Source: Membranipora membranacea (Eukaryota; Bryozoa; Gymnolaemata; Cheilostomatida; Membraniporidae). From it: DNA of 64,000 bases. Location: positions 13,709,001-13,773,000 of the forward strand of contig OU612067.1 in the NCBI GenBank assembly GCA_914767715.1, in the 5' to 3' direction. Numbering within the stretch: the first letter of the stretch is position 1; each line of letters starts with the position of its first letter. This document shows positions 34,401 to 40,862 of the stretch, in pieces. The notes under the pieces were generated by a model. The model was not told the origin of the DNA. It saw nothing but the letters and a program-made list of their open reading frames with translations, and ran no database searches. The translations under genes were made by a program, and so were the position numbers.

Positions 34401-34605
34401 CTAACTAATTATAATATACAGATTTCCATCATAGAAATGTATGCAGGGCAGAATCACAGTATTTAAGTTTTGCACTGACAACAATCCGCTACTACCTGGG
34501 AGAAGAGGGTCTGGTGAGGTCGACCTGGAAGAAGCAGGCTCTGCCATCAGCTAATGCTGAAGCATTGGCTGTACCATCTGATGTGAATGTGGCAGCTGCT
34601 ACTTT
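9487..34605 (-). CDS. EDC4: EDC4/Ge-1-like mRNA-decapping scaffold, multi-exon, 5'-incomplete
   Basis: EDC4 scaffolds the DCP1-DCP2 decapping complex in cytoplasmic P-bodies. Exons in transcript order: 34605-34496, 34081-33902, 32725-32673, 30404-30286, 29971-29784, 29363-29248, 28751-28502, 23223-22837, 21890-21693, 20196-19988, 15237-15121, 14263-14148, 12870-12705, 12361-12175, 11499-11337, 10424-10201 and 9679-9487. All have AG acceptors and GT donors. Phases agree except at two places (33902 to 32725, and 30286 to 29971), where one exon each appears missing. Domains in order: partial beta-propeller, Ser/Thr/Pro-rich linker, acidic Gln-rich segment, coiled coil, C-terminal helical domain. 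The propeller exons upstream of 34605 were not found. Exon 22837-23223 contains an in-frame TAA at 23061-23063. Family assignment is very secure; whether this copy is functional is doubtful. Confidence 0.85.
9827..9977 (-). pseudogene. Truncated extra copy of EDC4 last-exon 5' end
   Basis: Begins with GACAGCTTCGGCTAAGTAAC, the 5' edge of the last exon plus acceptor, followed by about 130 bases of the set-A upstream intron. Only six codons of exon remain. Duplicated at 56797-56947. It marks a recombination junction between A-type and B-type sequence. Confidence 0.75.
11095..11215. repeat. 15-bp tandem repeat (TTGACATAAATTA core)
   Basis: Five to six copies of CATTGACATAAATTA-like units lie in an EDC4 intron, followed by an inverted half. 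The counterpart is at 58088-58200. Confidence 0.85.
11337..15237 (-). CDS. EDC4: EDC4 coiled-coil exons (set B)
   Basis: Five exons in transcript order, all phase-compatible: 15237-15121 (QKTMQDRLITQSTSKLTNEL, SAEIKKSVIP), 14263-14148 (MAEKLTAADATFKDSINRL), 12870-12705 (ATVDKIGMSVGLVVQDVIQ, QLNASFSEGLNN), 12361-12175 (MKQLNDQMSAVKSKQMNTQA) and 11499-11337 (SEVDKALQSQQTLLTDQLEA, ATPAPDSQSNIK). The human counterparts DEIKKTVPP, KLTAVEGSMKENISKLL and QAMRSAAGTPVPSAH line up in order. Heptad-like Leu/Ile/Val spacing supports a long coiled coil. This stretch shows no lesion and is kept intact in set D, so B and D are the best candidates for functional 3' halves. Confidence 0.88.
12403..12483. repeat. 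Short ACCAATATA minisatellite (unexpanded allele)
   Basis: A few ACCAATATAATA units lie in the intron between 12361 and 12705. The duplicate at 59395-60010 is expanded to about 600 bp. Confidence 0.9.
13828..13854. repeat. (TGGA)n microsatellite
   Basis: About six TGGA units follow a GAATTGATGG lead. The copy at 61367-61382 is shorter and has one G substitution. Confidence 0.85.
14669..14790 (-). mobile_element. tRNA-derived SINE (family 1)
   Basis: The minus strand shows an A-box-like TGGTGCAATGGGTAAGGC and a B-box-like GTTTGATTCCC. The duplicate at 62157-62274 keeps the perfect GTTCGATTCCC. No acceptor stem pairs, so it is a SINE head and not a working tRNA. It continues into a shared tail with 'AGAGCATCTGACCTC'. 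Confidence 0.75.
14966..15090. repeat. Two adjacent foldback elements
   Basis: First palindrome: TGTTGCATTCAA ... TTGAATGCAACA (about 14969-15033). Second: CCATAGACTAAAT ... ATTTAGTCTATGG (about 15042-15090). Both have AT-rich interiors. They lie directly downstream of EDC4 exon 15121-15237 and are conserved at 62457-62578. Confidence 0.75.
15355..15560 (-). mobile_element. tRNA-derived SINE (family 2)
   Basis: Minus strand: TGGCTCAGTTGGTTAGAGCA (A box and D arm) and GAGTTCGGATTC (B box), then a non-tRNA body with 'ACTACTGGGG' and 'AGGTGTGCTCCAACC'. The duplicate at 62845-63045 lacks part of the head. Confidence 0.8.
15739..15856 (-). CDS. Alternative N-terminal exon beside EDC4 set B
   Basis: ATG at 15856, 39 codons (FDNVYKTITEDTKIINNIYS, then a Tyr/Ser-rich tail), and a GTATTC donor in phase 1. 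The EDC4 coiled-coil exon 15237-15121 needs a phase-1 donor. The upstream EDC4 exon 20196-19988 also ends in phase 1, so both can be spliced to 15237. That makes this a candidate alternative first exon for a short coiled-coil plus C-terminal isoform. It is homologous to 7162-7498 and 63250-63367. Similarity between the big duplicates falls off just beyond it. Confidence 0.45.
16455..18285. mobile_element. Large foldback / inverted-repeat element
   Basis: The left arm (about 16455-17190) and right arm (about 17690-18285) are imperfect reverse complements of each other. Outer ends read AAATATTTTGTTG / CAACAAAATATT. Matched landmarks include CAAATTGGATTGC / GCAATCCAATTTG, 'TTGCCGATGCCGGTAAGGTT', and GTCATCATCTGAGAA / TTCTCAGATGATGAC. 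A third partial copy of the arm segment lies inside at 17200-17290. No transposase frame is recognised. No target-site duplication is evident, so the borders are approximate. Confidence 0.7.
17917..18013 (+). other. Repeated peptide-like segment in the foldback element
   Basis: The plus-strand frame reads TFTVDADITLINSKNSTGIG then KIKFGHGKGH and a stop. The left arm in opposite orientation encodes nearly the same peptide (TFTVDADITFINSKNLTGIG), and a third degenerate version lies at 17205-17290. Replacements are conservative, so this could be a real exon carried by the element. No family is recognised. Confidence 0.35.
18133..18486 (-). other. Unrecognised open frame at the foldback border
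   Basis: An open frame without an ATG at its 5' end encodes YVKDLSARDGINNLSPELF, a Tyr/His/Asn-rich middle, then a Pro run from a (GGT)n microsatellite at 18237-18254. The first about 75 residues look protein-like; the rest reads into the repeat arm. It may be an exon fragment or chance. Confidence 0.25.
18742..18832 (+). mobile_element. tRNA-like SINE head or tRNA pseudogene
   Basis: TGGCTGAATGGTAAGCGG resembles an A box and D arm of a Ser/Leu-type tRNA. GGGGTTCAAATCTC resembles a B box. The acceptor arms (GGCGTCA versus CCGCGCA) do not pair, so a functional tRNA is unlikely. Confidence 0.5.
18860..18892. repeat. Perfect 15-bp inverted repeat
   Basis: Arms GAATGGTTAGAATCC and GGATTCTAACCATTC flank a 3-base loop (ACT), just downstream of the tRNA-like sequence. 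It may belong to the same element. Confidence 0.85.
19841..19896. repeat. 28-bp direct repeat, two identical copies
   Basis: TTAGCAAGGCCTACTTCCTC followed by ATATGCTG occurs twice in tandem, shortly 3' (on the minus strand) of EDC4 exon 20196-19988. Confidence 0.9.
19988..23223 (-). CDS. EDC4: EDC4 linker, acidic/Gln segment and start of coiled coil
   Basis: Exon 23223-22837 (387 nt) encodes an acidic/Pro-rich stretch (PPDLADIPVLAEADILRQTV), an in-frame TAA at 23061-23063, a roughly 7-residue repeat (ESLLLSR ESLHQER ESLRQSR), and DVKIWPKAPQPPNTE. The last resembles human 'DSQVWPTAPDITRE'. Exon 21890-21693 is acidic (DTTDQSDDDVDNGGQ), then LNVKDIERYVLQEE and a Gln run. Exon 20196-19988 begins the coiled coil (QDKFTSHLEDMKASILTLNE). 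Phases match throughout. The last 45 or so bases of the 22837 exon plus donor are partly repeated at 22612-22660. Confidence 0.8.
20230..21690. other. EDC4 intron without recognised genes
   Basis: AT-rich sequence with a poly-G run at 20350-20364. A truncated tRNA-like block lies at 21005-21058 (minus strand: CTATAGCTCAGTGG and GGTACAACTCCCAGTGG, middle deleted). Nothing else is identified. Confidence 0.5.
23700..24540 (-). mobile_element. LINE reverse-transcriptase 3' fragment with internal tandem duplication
   Basis: The minus strand encodes the C-terminal part of a non-LTR ORF2: LGVIFDEHLKFHSHVDHI, RSHSLILFYKASILLVLS, LFPHTTQNDKDKLERFQKLC and RLSLLKLEELKIHLDLLCF. The block from about 23875 to 24205 is repeated almost exactly at 24207-24540, so the fragment contains one partial extra unit of about 331 bp. 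It has no start and is not functional. It is probably the 3' end of the element whose 5' part is at 24850-26320. Confidence 0.75.
24669..24890 (+). mobile_element. tRNA-derived SINE (family 3), plus orientation
   Basis: A-box-like TGGCGCAATCGG and B-box GGGTTCGAGTCCC are followed by ACTGGGGGAGC and a body ending GGGTGTATACCTCTCC. It is the same family, opposite orientation, as each unit of the 405-bp array at 30701-32320. A truncated relative starts at about 63936. It lies within the minus-strand LINE remnant. Confidence 0.85.
24890..26330 (-). mobile_element. LINE ORF2 5' part: apurinic endonuclease domain
   Basis: Three adjacent minus-strand frames. The first, at 26320-26126, starts MSDRHTIYSREDILNLKN. 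The second, at 25893-25387, is an APE-type endonuclease: PSIICLTETWLN, GGVGIFLHD, VGCLYHPPDAEQ, FLITGDFN and KLDLVLTD. The GDFN and TETWLN motifs fit CR1/Jockey-type non-LTR elements. The third is an EN-RT linker at 25021-24890 (KRKFVSKQLNDEKNAKKWW). Frames are broken by stops, so it is an inactive remnant. Sitting in the 5.3-kb intron of EDC4 (28502 to 23223), it explains that intron's length. Confidence 0.85.
26445..27560 (+). mobile_element. LINE reverse-transcriptase fragment, opposite orientation
   Basis: Plus-strand RT in several frames: MLNRGEYPDIWKRAEVKPLP, YKDYRPISLLFHLGKLAEQI, ALDFSKAFDRLQ (after a frameshift near 26825), GAPQGTKLGPILWLIYINDL and then VK-stop-ADDST. The Tyr codon of the YADD catalytic motif is TAA (27122-27124). 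Thumb-like LMRQLKKLGMSSTGLL follows. It is inactive. Orientation is opposite to the neighbouring endonuclease fragment, so either two insertions or an inversion is involved. Confidence 0.85.
27842..28083 (-). CDS. Orphan exon-like open frame, function unknown
   Basis: After an acceptor-like TTCTGACAG the minus strand encodes RVPHIDTSPAMTSASYQDQQ, then HVYFPYLRGYTFDSDFQMN, GELTILFQTYPDPRGRN and EYFAQINYRWVC before TAG. Composition is ordinary and alternates hydrophobic residues like a beta-rich domain. It is not EDC4 or LINE sequence that I recognise. It sits on the same strand inside the EDC4 intron 28502-23223 and could be a terminal exon of an alternative transcript or a gene fragment. Confidence 0.35.
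28502..30404 (-). CDS. EDC4: EDC4 end of beta-propeller and Ser/Thr/Pro linker
   Basis: Exon 30404-30286 encodes VLYILKLFQDPAVTTAHISG and ISEFVLGAPCPSYAIIDIS; human EDC4 has VLYVMELLQNQ...SSISEFLLTHPVLSFGI. Exon 29971-29784 (TPRSPAEIPSALSPPTLE ... VLLTPDAFTSSSP) matches the human LMTPDAFMTPS region. Exon 29363-29248 and exon 28751-28502 (SSMTLTPKSSIAGPQMTPK ... QLDELFGSLINN) continue the low-complexity linker. Exon 30286 ends in phase 2 but 29971 starts in phase 0. Human EDC4 has more propeller sequence here (a VLIKLFCVHTKALQDVQI-like part), so an exon is missing. Confidence 0.85.
30085..30180. repeat. AT-rich nested palindromes (TTAACTTAAGTTAA)
   Basis: Repeated, mutually complementary TTAACTTAAGTTAA-like blocks in the short interval where an EDC4 exon appears to be missing. 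Confidence 0.7.
30701..32320 (-). repeat. Four 405-bp tandem units, each with a SINE
   Basis: Unit starts (CAGGAGAGGTATACACC) lie at 30701, 31106, 31511 and 31916, and the array ends at 32320, so it is exactly 4 x 405 bp. The units look identical by eye. Each holds the family-3 SINE on the minus strand (B-box complement GGGACTCGAACCC) followed by about 185 bp of non-SINE sequence with repeated GTCTTTCCA motifs. The array lies in an EDC4 intron. Its repeated 103-codon plus-strand frame is a by-product of the array. Confidence 0.95.
32673..34605 (-). CDS. EDC4: EDC4 WD40/beta-propeller exons
   Basis: Exon 34605-34496 encodes KVAAATFTSDGTANASALAD and GRACFFQVDLTRPSSP. Exon 34081-33902 encodes CIYLWRPHDGQPISMLYFLD, then CQYWKFAVTGANNNTELKVW and NWSCLQTL. 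Exon 32725-32673 encodes NIDQSSRYLVMSDINHR. Human EDC4 has EWKPHDGRPLSCLLFCD, FWRFLITGADQNRELKMW, SWTCLQTIRF and DLSAEYLILSDVQRK in the same order. Exon 33902 ends in phase 2 whereas 32725 needs a phase-1 donor, so a short exon (human FSPDIFSSVSVPPSLK region) is missing. Nothing recognisable from the first about 350 residues of EDC4 lies upstream of 34605. Confidence 0.9.
32931..33220. mobile_element. MITE with about 55-bp terminal inverted repeats
   Basis: The left end ATTCTATC-TGTGAGC-ATTTCCAGCT continuing to CAAATATTGAGGAAGTTATG is mirrored at the right end (CATAACTTCCTCAATATTTG ... GATAGAAT). The interior has no transposase frame. It lies in an EDC4 intron beside the missing exon position. 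Confidence 0.85.
33699..33738 (-). ncRNA. U2 snRNA 5'-end-like fragment (pseudogene)
   Basis: The minus strand begins ATCG and contains TCTCGGCC, one changed base region, then TTGGCTAAGATCAA and GTGT. This is the order of the conserved 5' end of U2 snRNA. The branch-site-pairing region of U2 does not follow, so only about 40 nt match. It is a truncated snRNA pseudogene or an snRNA-derived SINE head. Confidence 0.5.
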
Positions 34606-34818
34606 CTGTCAAGATATGCAAAGACCATAGACCTACTAATAATAGGCAAAGCTTACGCAGTCCTGATATATTAGCTCTGATAATAGGTAGGTCTATGCAT
34701 GTGACAAGTTTCCTCAAGGTCATTGTAATGTCAAGTTTATAGTCTCAAAAAACATAAATTCAAAAACTTGGGAATAGACAACTCCCCACAGCAGCTGCCC
34801 CAAGCGTGAATTTAGCTA

Positions 34819-35027
34819 GCCTGTCTTGACAAGCTTTGTTCGGTGGGGGGGGGGGGGGGAACAAGAGTTGACAAGCTTTGTTCCCTCCCCCCCCACCGAA
34901 CAAAGCTTGTCAAGACAAGCTTTGTTCGGTGGGGGGGGGGGGGTGGAGGGAACAAAGCTTGTCAACTCAAGAGTTGACAAGCTTTGTTCCCTCCCCCCCC
35001 CACCGAACAAAGCTTGTCAAGACAGGC
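34819..35027. mobile_element. Poly-C/G MITE, palindromic nested copy
   Basis: Terminal inverted repeats GCCTGTCTTGACAAGCTTTG / CAAAGCTTGTCAAGACAGGC are flanked by TA (34817-34818 and 35028-35029). Inside are alternating-orientation units GCTTTGTTCGGTGGGG / CCCCACCGAACAAAGC, making nested hairpins with G- and C-runs. TA duplication suggests a Tc1/mariner-type MITE (inference). A solo fragment lies at 35155-35185. Confidence 0.85.
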
Positions 35028-35666
35028 TAGAATTTAGCATAATTGATGTATTTGTTTCTCTATGTTTGGTGGTATTGAAAATGAGTGGTTCTCAAAAGAG
35101 GTTCTCATCAGAGGCTCTCATAAGTTGCTACCTCCCGCAGTGATTCAGGCTACCCTGTCGTGGTAAGCTTGTCAAGACAAGCCTCTGATTAAGGTGTGCT
35201 CAATGGGAATACAACGTCATAATATGAGCGTAAACTCATAAGATTTAATTTTTTTGAAATTACAAAAATATATGTATTATGATCTACCTACATTTATGTA
35301 TTGCGACTAATCGAAACAGCTCAATCCATTGATATAATTATGATAATTATGGAGGCTGAGGATCAAAGCTTCAGCATTATGTTATTTTTAATCAGGTATG
35401 ATGAGGAAAAACCAAAAAGTTACATTTTTTTGCCCATTTTCAGCACCCGAATTTCTGACACTCAATAAATACCTTGAATAAGTTTGTTCCCGCTGTGAAT
35501 GCGCGCTTTGATAACCAATTTTGCAATAGCTCACCGCCACCATAGAGAGAACAAACTTGTACTATCAAATACCCCTTACATTACCGAAACAAACATGATT
35601 GTTTAACTGTTATGATTGCTGTGCATGGTCCCATATGTCCTAGTGACTTAATTGGCAAGTAAAATT

Positions 35667-35667
<1 letters not shown>

Positions 35668-35709
<42 letters not shown>
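35668..35709. repeat. (AT)n microsatellite
   Basis: About 20 consecutive AT dinucleotides. Confidence 0.95.
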
Positions 35710-35713
<4 letters not shown>

Positions 35714-35802
35714 TTTGGCCTGATCGAAAATAAGTTATTTTTGTTCTATACCATGTAGATGTTTGATAGTGAAGCAATAGGATTGTGTATTGAAAACAGA
35801 TA

Positions 35803-36851
35803 TCAGTCTCTGCCGAGGACTCTTTTTAGTAATGTTAACAGCTTGGCCTCTTCCTCTCTCTTCCCATCGATAGGACGATTCCCGATAACGCTTTTGGAGT
35901 AGCCACCTATGTAATCGTTGTACCGGGTAGCGTTCTCTACAAGCAAAAAAAATGTTTTGCTTGTTTCCAAGTAGAATGGCCCTCTTGAAGCATGCATCTG
36001 AACATGTTTCCTGAGAAACTTTGACAAACTATCAAGATCAACATGAATTGTCGCGTATCTAATTTGTTACTCTTTTTTCTAGTTATAACGGATAATTAAG
36101 GACCGGAAGGGTACTTAATAAAAGAAAAACATTAATCCATGTCATAACCATAACTCTGAAATGCATCACGGCCGCCACAATGCGCAAAAAAAATTATCAT
36201 ATTGCAATCAGACTTACTTTTGATATGTACAGCGCCAACAATAAAAACTTTGAGATGATCATTTACTGAGACAAAGAGGGGAAGGTGTATATTGGTAAAT
36301 TTTGGTATTCTAATTGCGATTCACTAGATGCCCTGGCAGTTCTACAGTGGTCAGAGTAAGACTTTTGAGTGGCTGTAAACCCCTAACTCGTGTAATATTG
36401 AGGTCAGAATCTCAAAATCAAATAAAGACAAACCTTTGCGAGAGCAGACGCTAATAGAGTCTTCAGCTCAGATTTACCACAACTGGGTTGTCGTCTCTGC
36501 TGCTTTTGTAACTGAAAATTTAGAAAACTATGTAACAATGGAATATAAATAGCAAAAACTTACCCAAAGAAATTCCAGTTTCTGCTTAATTTTATGTTTC
36601 TCCAATGAAAAATACTTTTTAAACATTAACTTAACATGTCAGAAAATCAACCAAGTATTTCTCACTTATGCTGGCATTTCACTTCTTTTTTATGCTGGAA
36701 TTTTACTACCATGATATCACATCAACTTATTTAGAAAGACGCATAATCTTACAATCATTGATTCAGATTTTTGTTTGACTTACTCAGGCCCATGTTGATG
36801 TAGGGCAGAAACAGCTGTGATTATCAGTAGCAAGATAAGCCTTTTATCCAT
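35803..36851 (-). pseudogene. Small secreted-protein gene, copy 1 (probably broken)
   Basis: Signal-peptide exon 36851-36784: MDKRLILLLITAVSALHQHG, basic start plus hydrophobic core, GTAAG donor in phase 2. Exon 2, about 36497-36435, is homologous to exon 2 of copy 2 but 7 nt shorter, so in the expected phase it hits TGA. Last exon 35936-35803 starts in phase 1 and encodes YIGGYSKSVIGN, GKREEEAKLLTLLKRVLGRD and TGA. That C-terminus is shared with 37661-37770. Similarity of signal and tail to the neighbours shows a tandem family. No known family is recognised. The 7-nt deletion suggests a pseudogene unless another exon is used. Confidence 0.55.
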
Positions 36852-37660
36852 CCTGACTAAATGATGTGAGTCTTAAACGAACTACAACAATGACAACTGA
36901 GTCTTGATATAAACTATATATATAAAGGCATTAAAATCTTGAACTATTGTTTTTTTCCCGTATCAAATGGTCTACTGAGCATTACAGAGAATCACATTCT
37001 AGCATTATTTTATTCATGGTATTGTCATATTTGCTCGTGGCTAACATTATAGATTTATAACCATTGATCTCCAATTTGAAATCATCGACAAGATTCTATA
37101 CAGATAAAAAAGCAAAAGAAGTTGTCTTTTCTTAATTAAACATGGCATAACTCCGAAATAAACTGGAGATTACGGCGCAAACAGGGAGATTGCTATGAAT
37201 AACTCCCTCAACTAATATCCTAAAACCTGAAGAAGTTGCTTCAAGATTTCACGACTGGTTCTAATTAAAGGTCTGTTCAAGCCTCATTATTAAATTCATC
37301 TTTTCTATATTGACACATTGTCTTTATTTGTTTCGATATACATTTGCCAGCGTAAATGAGGTATATTGTTAAGATTTTCGAACTTTATTCTTCTCCACGT
37401 TATACCACACGTTGAACTGCTGATTTAGTAGTGATTTGTTTTATATTAAAACTGTTACATTTTTATTCATTCAGCCCAAATACAAACTGAGTATATTGCA
37501 TCTAAATAATGTATTATTTGTGTGGTTAGGTTGTGTTCCCTCCTTTTGCCTCAATTTTAAGATTACAGATAAAGATCAAGATTACATTATGTAAATACTG
37601 GTTATTCAATTTACTGTATTCAGTTTGTGATTTAAATTATTGGATCGAGAACAGATAGGA

Positions 37661-37770
37661 TCAGTCTCTGCCGAGAACTCTTCTTAGTAATGATAACAGC
37701 TTCGTCTCTTCCTCTCTCTTTCCAAGTTCTGGAGGATTTCCGATAACACTTCCACCTATGTTGCATCCAT
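37661..37770 (-). CDS. Terminal exon of the small secreted-protein family
   Basis: The exon follows the acceptor GGTTTTGTAG, starts in phase 1 and encodes GCNIGGSVIGNPPELGKREE, ETKLLSLLRRVLGRD and TGA. It matches the last exon of copy 1 residue by residue over most of its length. It may be an alternative 3' end of copy 2, whose exon 3 ends in phase 1, or a remnant of an intermediate tandem copy. Confidence 0.5.
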
Positions 37771-38610
37771 CTACAAAACCGAGTATAAGAGATTGAGCAA
37801 AGAGCATAGCAGTATGTGGTGTCTACACAAAACTGTATGATCGCATTCACGTTTTTATTCACAGTAAATTTCTTGTGTGTTCAGTAATTGTTGCGTTATT
37901 TTCTCTGGTGTTGGTAATGTGGGTTAAAATCTCAAGTTCTGACTCTGGCCGAAGACTGAGAAATAAGGGTGCCTTAAGGGCTTGGCCGCCATATTCGGCG
38001 CCAAGTTGCTTTCACCAGTTTGAATTCATACTGCATGCAATAGAGAGAGAGTGGGATCATAAATGTGTTCCTAAACAAGAGACTATCGCTATCTTATATA
38101 TTAAAAACAGCTAGGCACAGACTAAATTACAATATATGTCATATATGTTTTCAAGCGTACCAACTTTTGGGGCTTATAACTCACTTTGAGGACACGCATT
38201 TGATGATTCCAGTATTTTACCATCAGTACACATACACAGACCACCACAATCTGAGCTACATTGACCACTACAACTCGGCTTATCACATTCGTATTCGTAA
38301 TCAGTCACTACAAATCAAGTATGAACGTTAGAGACATGCATCACAATCATTGTGGAGCATGGCTTTTGTCTGTATACTGAATCAGGAGAATCTTTGACCT
38401 GCATAATCAGAAAAAAAGTAGTGGCTATTAATATAAAGTAGCTGCATTATCTGATTCCAAATTCTTTGCACTGTTAACAATGAAGTGCTGACATAGTGAG
38501 AACTTTTTAAAAAAATGTCAACACTATATACCATGTTCTAAACTAAAGCCGTTTCACACATGCAGATATGCGTGATAAATTTCCTTTATCAAGTGTCAAC
38601 CCAAACGGGT

Positions 38611-39625
38611 TTAAGAATCCGTAGCAATGCGATCTTCTTTGATGAACCTGAGTTTTGAAGCCTCATGCTGGACAAAGAAAAGCCATTTATGCTTCATTGC
38701 ACCAACACCCACTTTTAACGTCTTCAATACAGCCATTGCCCCTTGTGCATTATCTTTAAAACCTTTGGCAGCCAAATTGATATATTCTTGCAATTATTTG
38801 CTTAATTTTGGTGAGTTTCTCTCCTCCTTTGTCCCAGCTTGGTTCATAGTACCTCAACTCAAAAGCACCTTTCTTTCCATCTAGGGAACGAGCAAGAAGG
38901 AATAGATAACCTACCTGGTTCTGCTGAGGTCTGATGGTAAGGTGCGGGTTCTGTTGTTTGATTTTATGGTTCTGTGTCATCTGTAAGGTGAAAGTCATTA
39001 GCGTGGATGTCTGTTTCCAGTTTCTCAGTCTTGTACCTGCCCAGTAACTACAAATTTTGTTTAAAATTAAACGGCAGGTTCTTTTATTCAGATTAGACAC
39101 AAGGATAAAGGCAAATGTTGATACACGCATTTCAATATGTATTTAGTTGCCCTGCTACCTTCTGGTACTTTCAAACTGGAACTAAGGTAGGGGCATAACT
39201 TTAGATCCTTGAAGAATTAAGGCAACACAATCAAACTCAAATAAAACTAACCTTTCCGAGAGCGGGCGGAAGTAGTGACTTCAGGTCTAGGCTCAAGTGT
39301 GCCACAATCGGGTCGTCGTTTCTGTGTGAAAGAAAGTAAACAAATACATAATTGAATACACTGTAACAATATTAACACTGTCTGATGTATGGTCAGGATA
39401 AAATTGAAAATGATCAAATAAAATCAATGGTAATTTACAAAAAACGTCATAGGTTTCATTTAGAAATACGGTTCAGCTCAGTTTATTCGGAAAATCAAAA
39501 TTTCATGGAATTCTTCTATTGCTGGCATCTGACCACAAAGTAAACCAGTTGACTTACTCAGACCCATGTTGATGTAGGGCTGACACACCTGTGATAATCA
39601 GCAGTGAGATAAACCTTCTATCCAT
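38611..39625 (-). pseudogene. Small secreted-protein gene, copy 2, with nonsense and frameshift
   Basis: Four phase-matched exons. 39625-39558 is the signal peptide MDRRFISLLITGVSALHQHG. 39321-39252 encodes NDDPIVAHLSLDLKSLLPPA. 39047-38915 encodes LLGRYKTEKLETDIHANDFH, a TAA at 38964-38966, then NQTTEPAPYHQTSAEP. 38880-38611 encodes GKKGAFELRYYEPSWDKGGE, a one-base frameshift near 38795-38800, then LQEYINLAAKGFKDNAQGAM and a tail ending at TAA. Phases 2, 0, 1 agree at every junction, so this was a real gene for a roughly 150-residue secreted protein. The two lesions make it a probable pseudogene, though sequencing error is possible. No family is recognised. Confidence 0.55.
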
Positions 39626-39639
39626 CCCGACAAAATGAT

Positions 39640-40860
39640 GTGATTTCTAACAAACCTACCTGATGACTGACTGTTGATGAAATCAGCCCTTACATATATA
39701 TCTAGAACTCATATGTGAATATTGTTTTGGCTCGTATGAAATGGCCTACTGAGCATTACAAATAGCACCTGCCAGCATTATTTGAGCCATGTACGAGGAA
39801 TTGTTTCTCTTGTAGAGAAATTATTGACACCCCACCATTGTTCTCCTATTCAAAGCAAAACTAATAAGAAAACTTCTATAAAATATCCAAATTGCTGTGA
39901 TAAAATACTCTAATATATTTTTCATCAGAAAGGAGTAACCGAGGGAGATTATTTGGAAAGCACAAGAAGTTGTCTTTCCAGAGTTGGCTATGACACAACT
40001 CCGATAGACAATTGTGATTGAGGCACAAGATATTCTAAACCTAGAGAAGTTGTATCAATATTCAAGTAATGGTTCACATATATATCACTTCAGACTTCAT
40101 AATTTTCTGTCTGCTTTATTTTTCTAGATACATTTGTTGATGCAATGCAAATGAAGTATGATGATATTGTTGAACTTTCTTGTATTATTAGCCACACCTA
40201 GTCAATTTGTTGGCGCTGATTGGTTGGGTTGTAAAGAGCGATCCAACAAAAAGACCCAAAAAATAAAGGCCAAACAATCAGAGCGAAACATTCGGAGCCA
40301 AAACATTGGCTATGTTACACCACTGCTGTTCAGAAAACTATCTTTTCACATAAGAGGTTTTTCTTTCGAAACTGTTTTTAAAATTATATTTTCACTCAGG
40401 GCAAACAAACAAAGAGAGTAAGTAAGGTAAGTCAATCAATTTAATCACTGTACTGTAAAAAGTTAAGCAGCATAGTTTTGAGCGTAAAAAAACAAGCTAA
40501 ACTAAAAGTAGTTTATTATCGATGTCAAGGCCAAAATATAAAGATGGACAATTCTACTGTTCACAAATATTTAGGTAACGGGTAAAGGAAACAAGAAGAC
40601 GAAGAAGAAAAAGGGCTCAAGGCAGTTCTGCAGAAATATACTGGCTGTCTTTTAAACAGTTTTAATCGACATATATGTATCTACTATGGTATCATATAAC
40701 TAATTACTTGTACACAGTCACCTAACTAAAATAAGTGAAACATGGTTTTTAGTTTAGTCTGTGGATTGAGAAATGATCAGTTGGCAAAGCTCAGCTGTGG
40801 CAGCAGTGGGTTAAGGCCGATCTCTTATGTTTTATATAATATATATTAATAATTTTTTAT
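39640..40860. other. Interval without recognised exons
   Basis: AT-rich sequence between the diverging secreted-protein gene and the first visible NLE1 exon. The 5' half of NLE1 (ubiquitin-like NLE domain and first WD repeats) would be expected here but is not found. A plus-strand 87-codon frame at 40158-40421 matches nothing I know. Confidence 0.5.
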
Positions 40861-40862
40861 AG

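Noticed and set aside
34816-35143. Pro/Gly-rich frames on both strands
   Set aside because: They lie on the palindromic poly-C/G MITE; the strings result from the inverted repeats.
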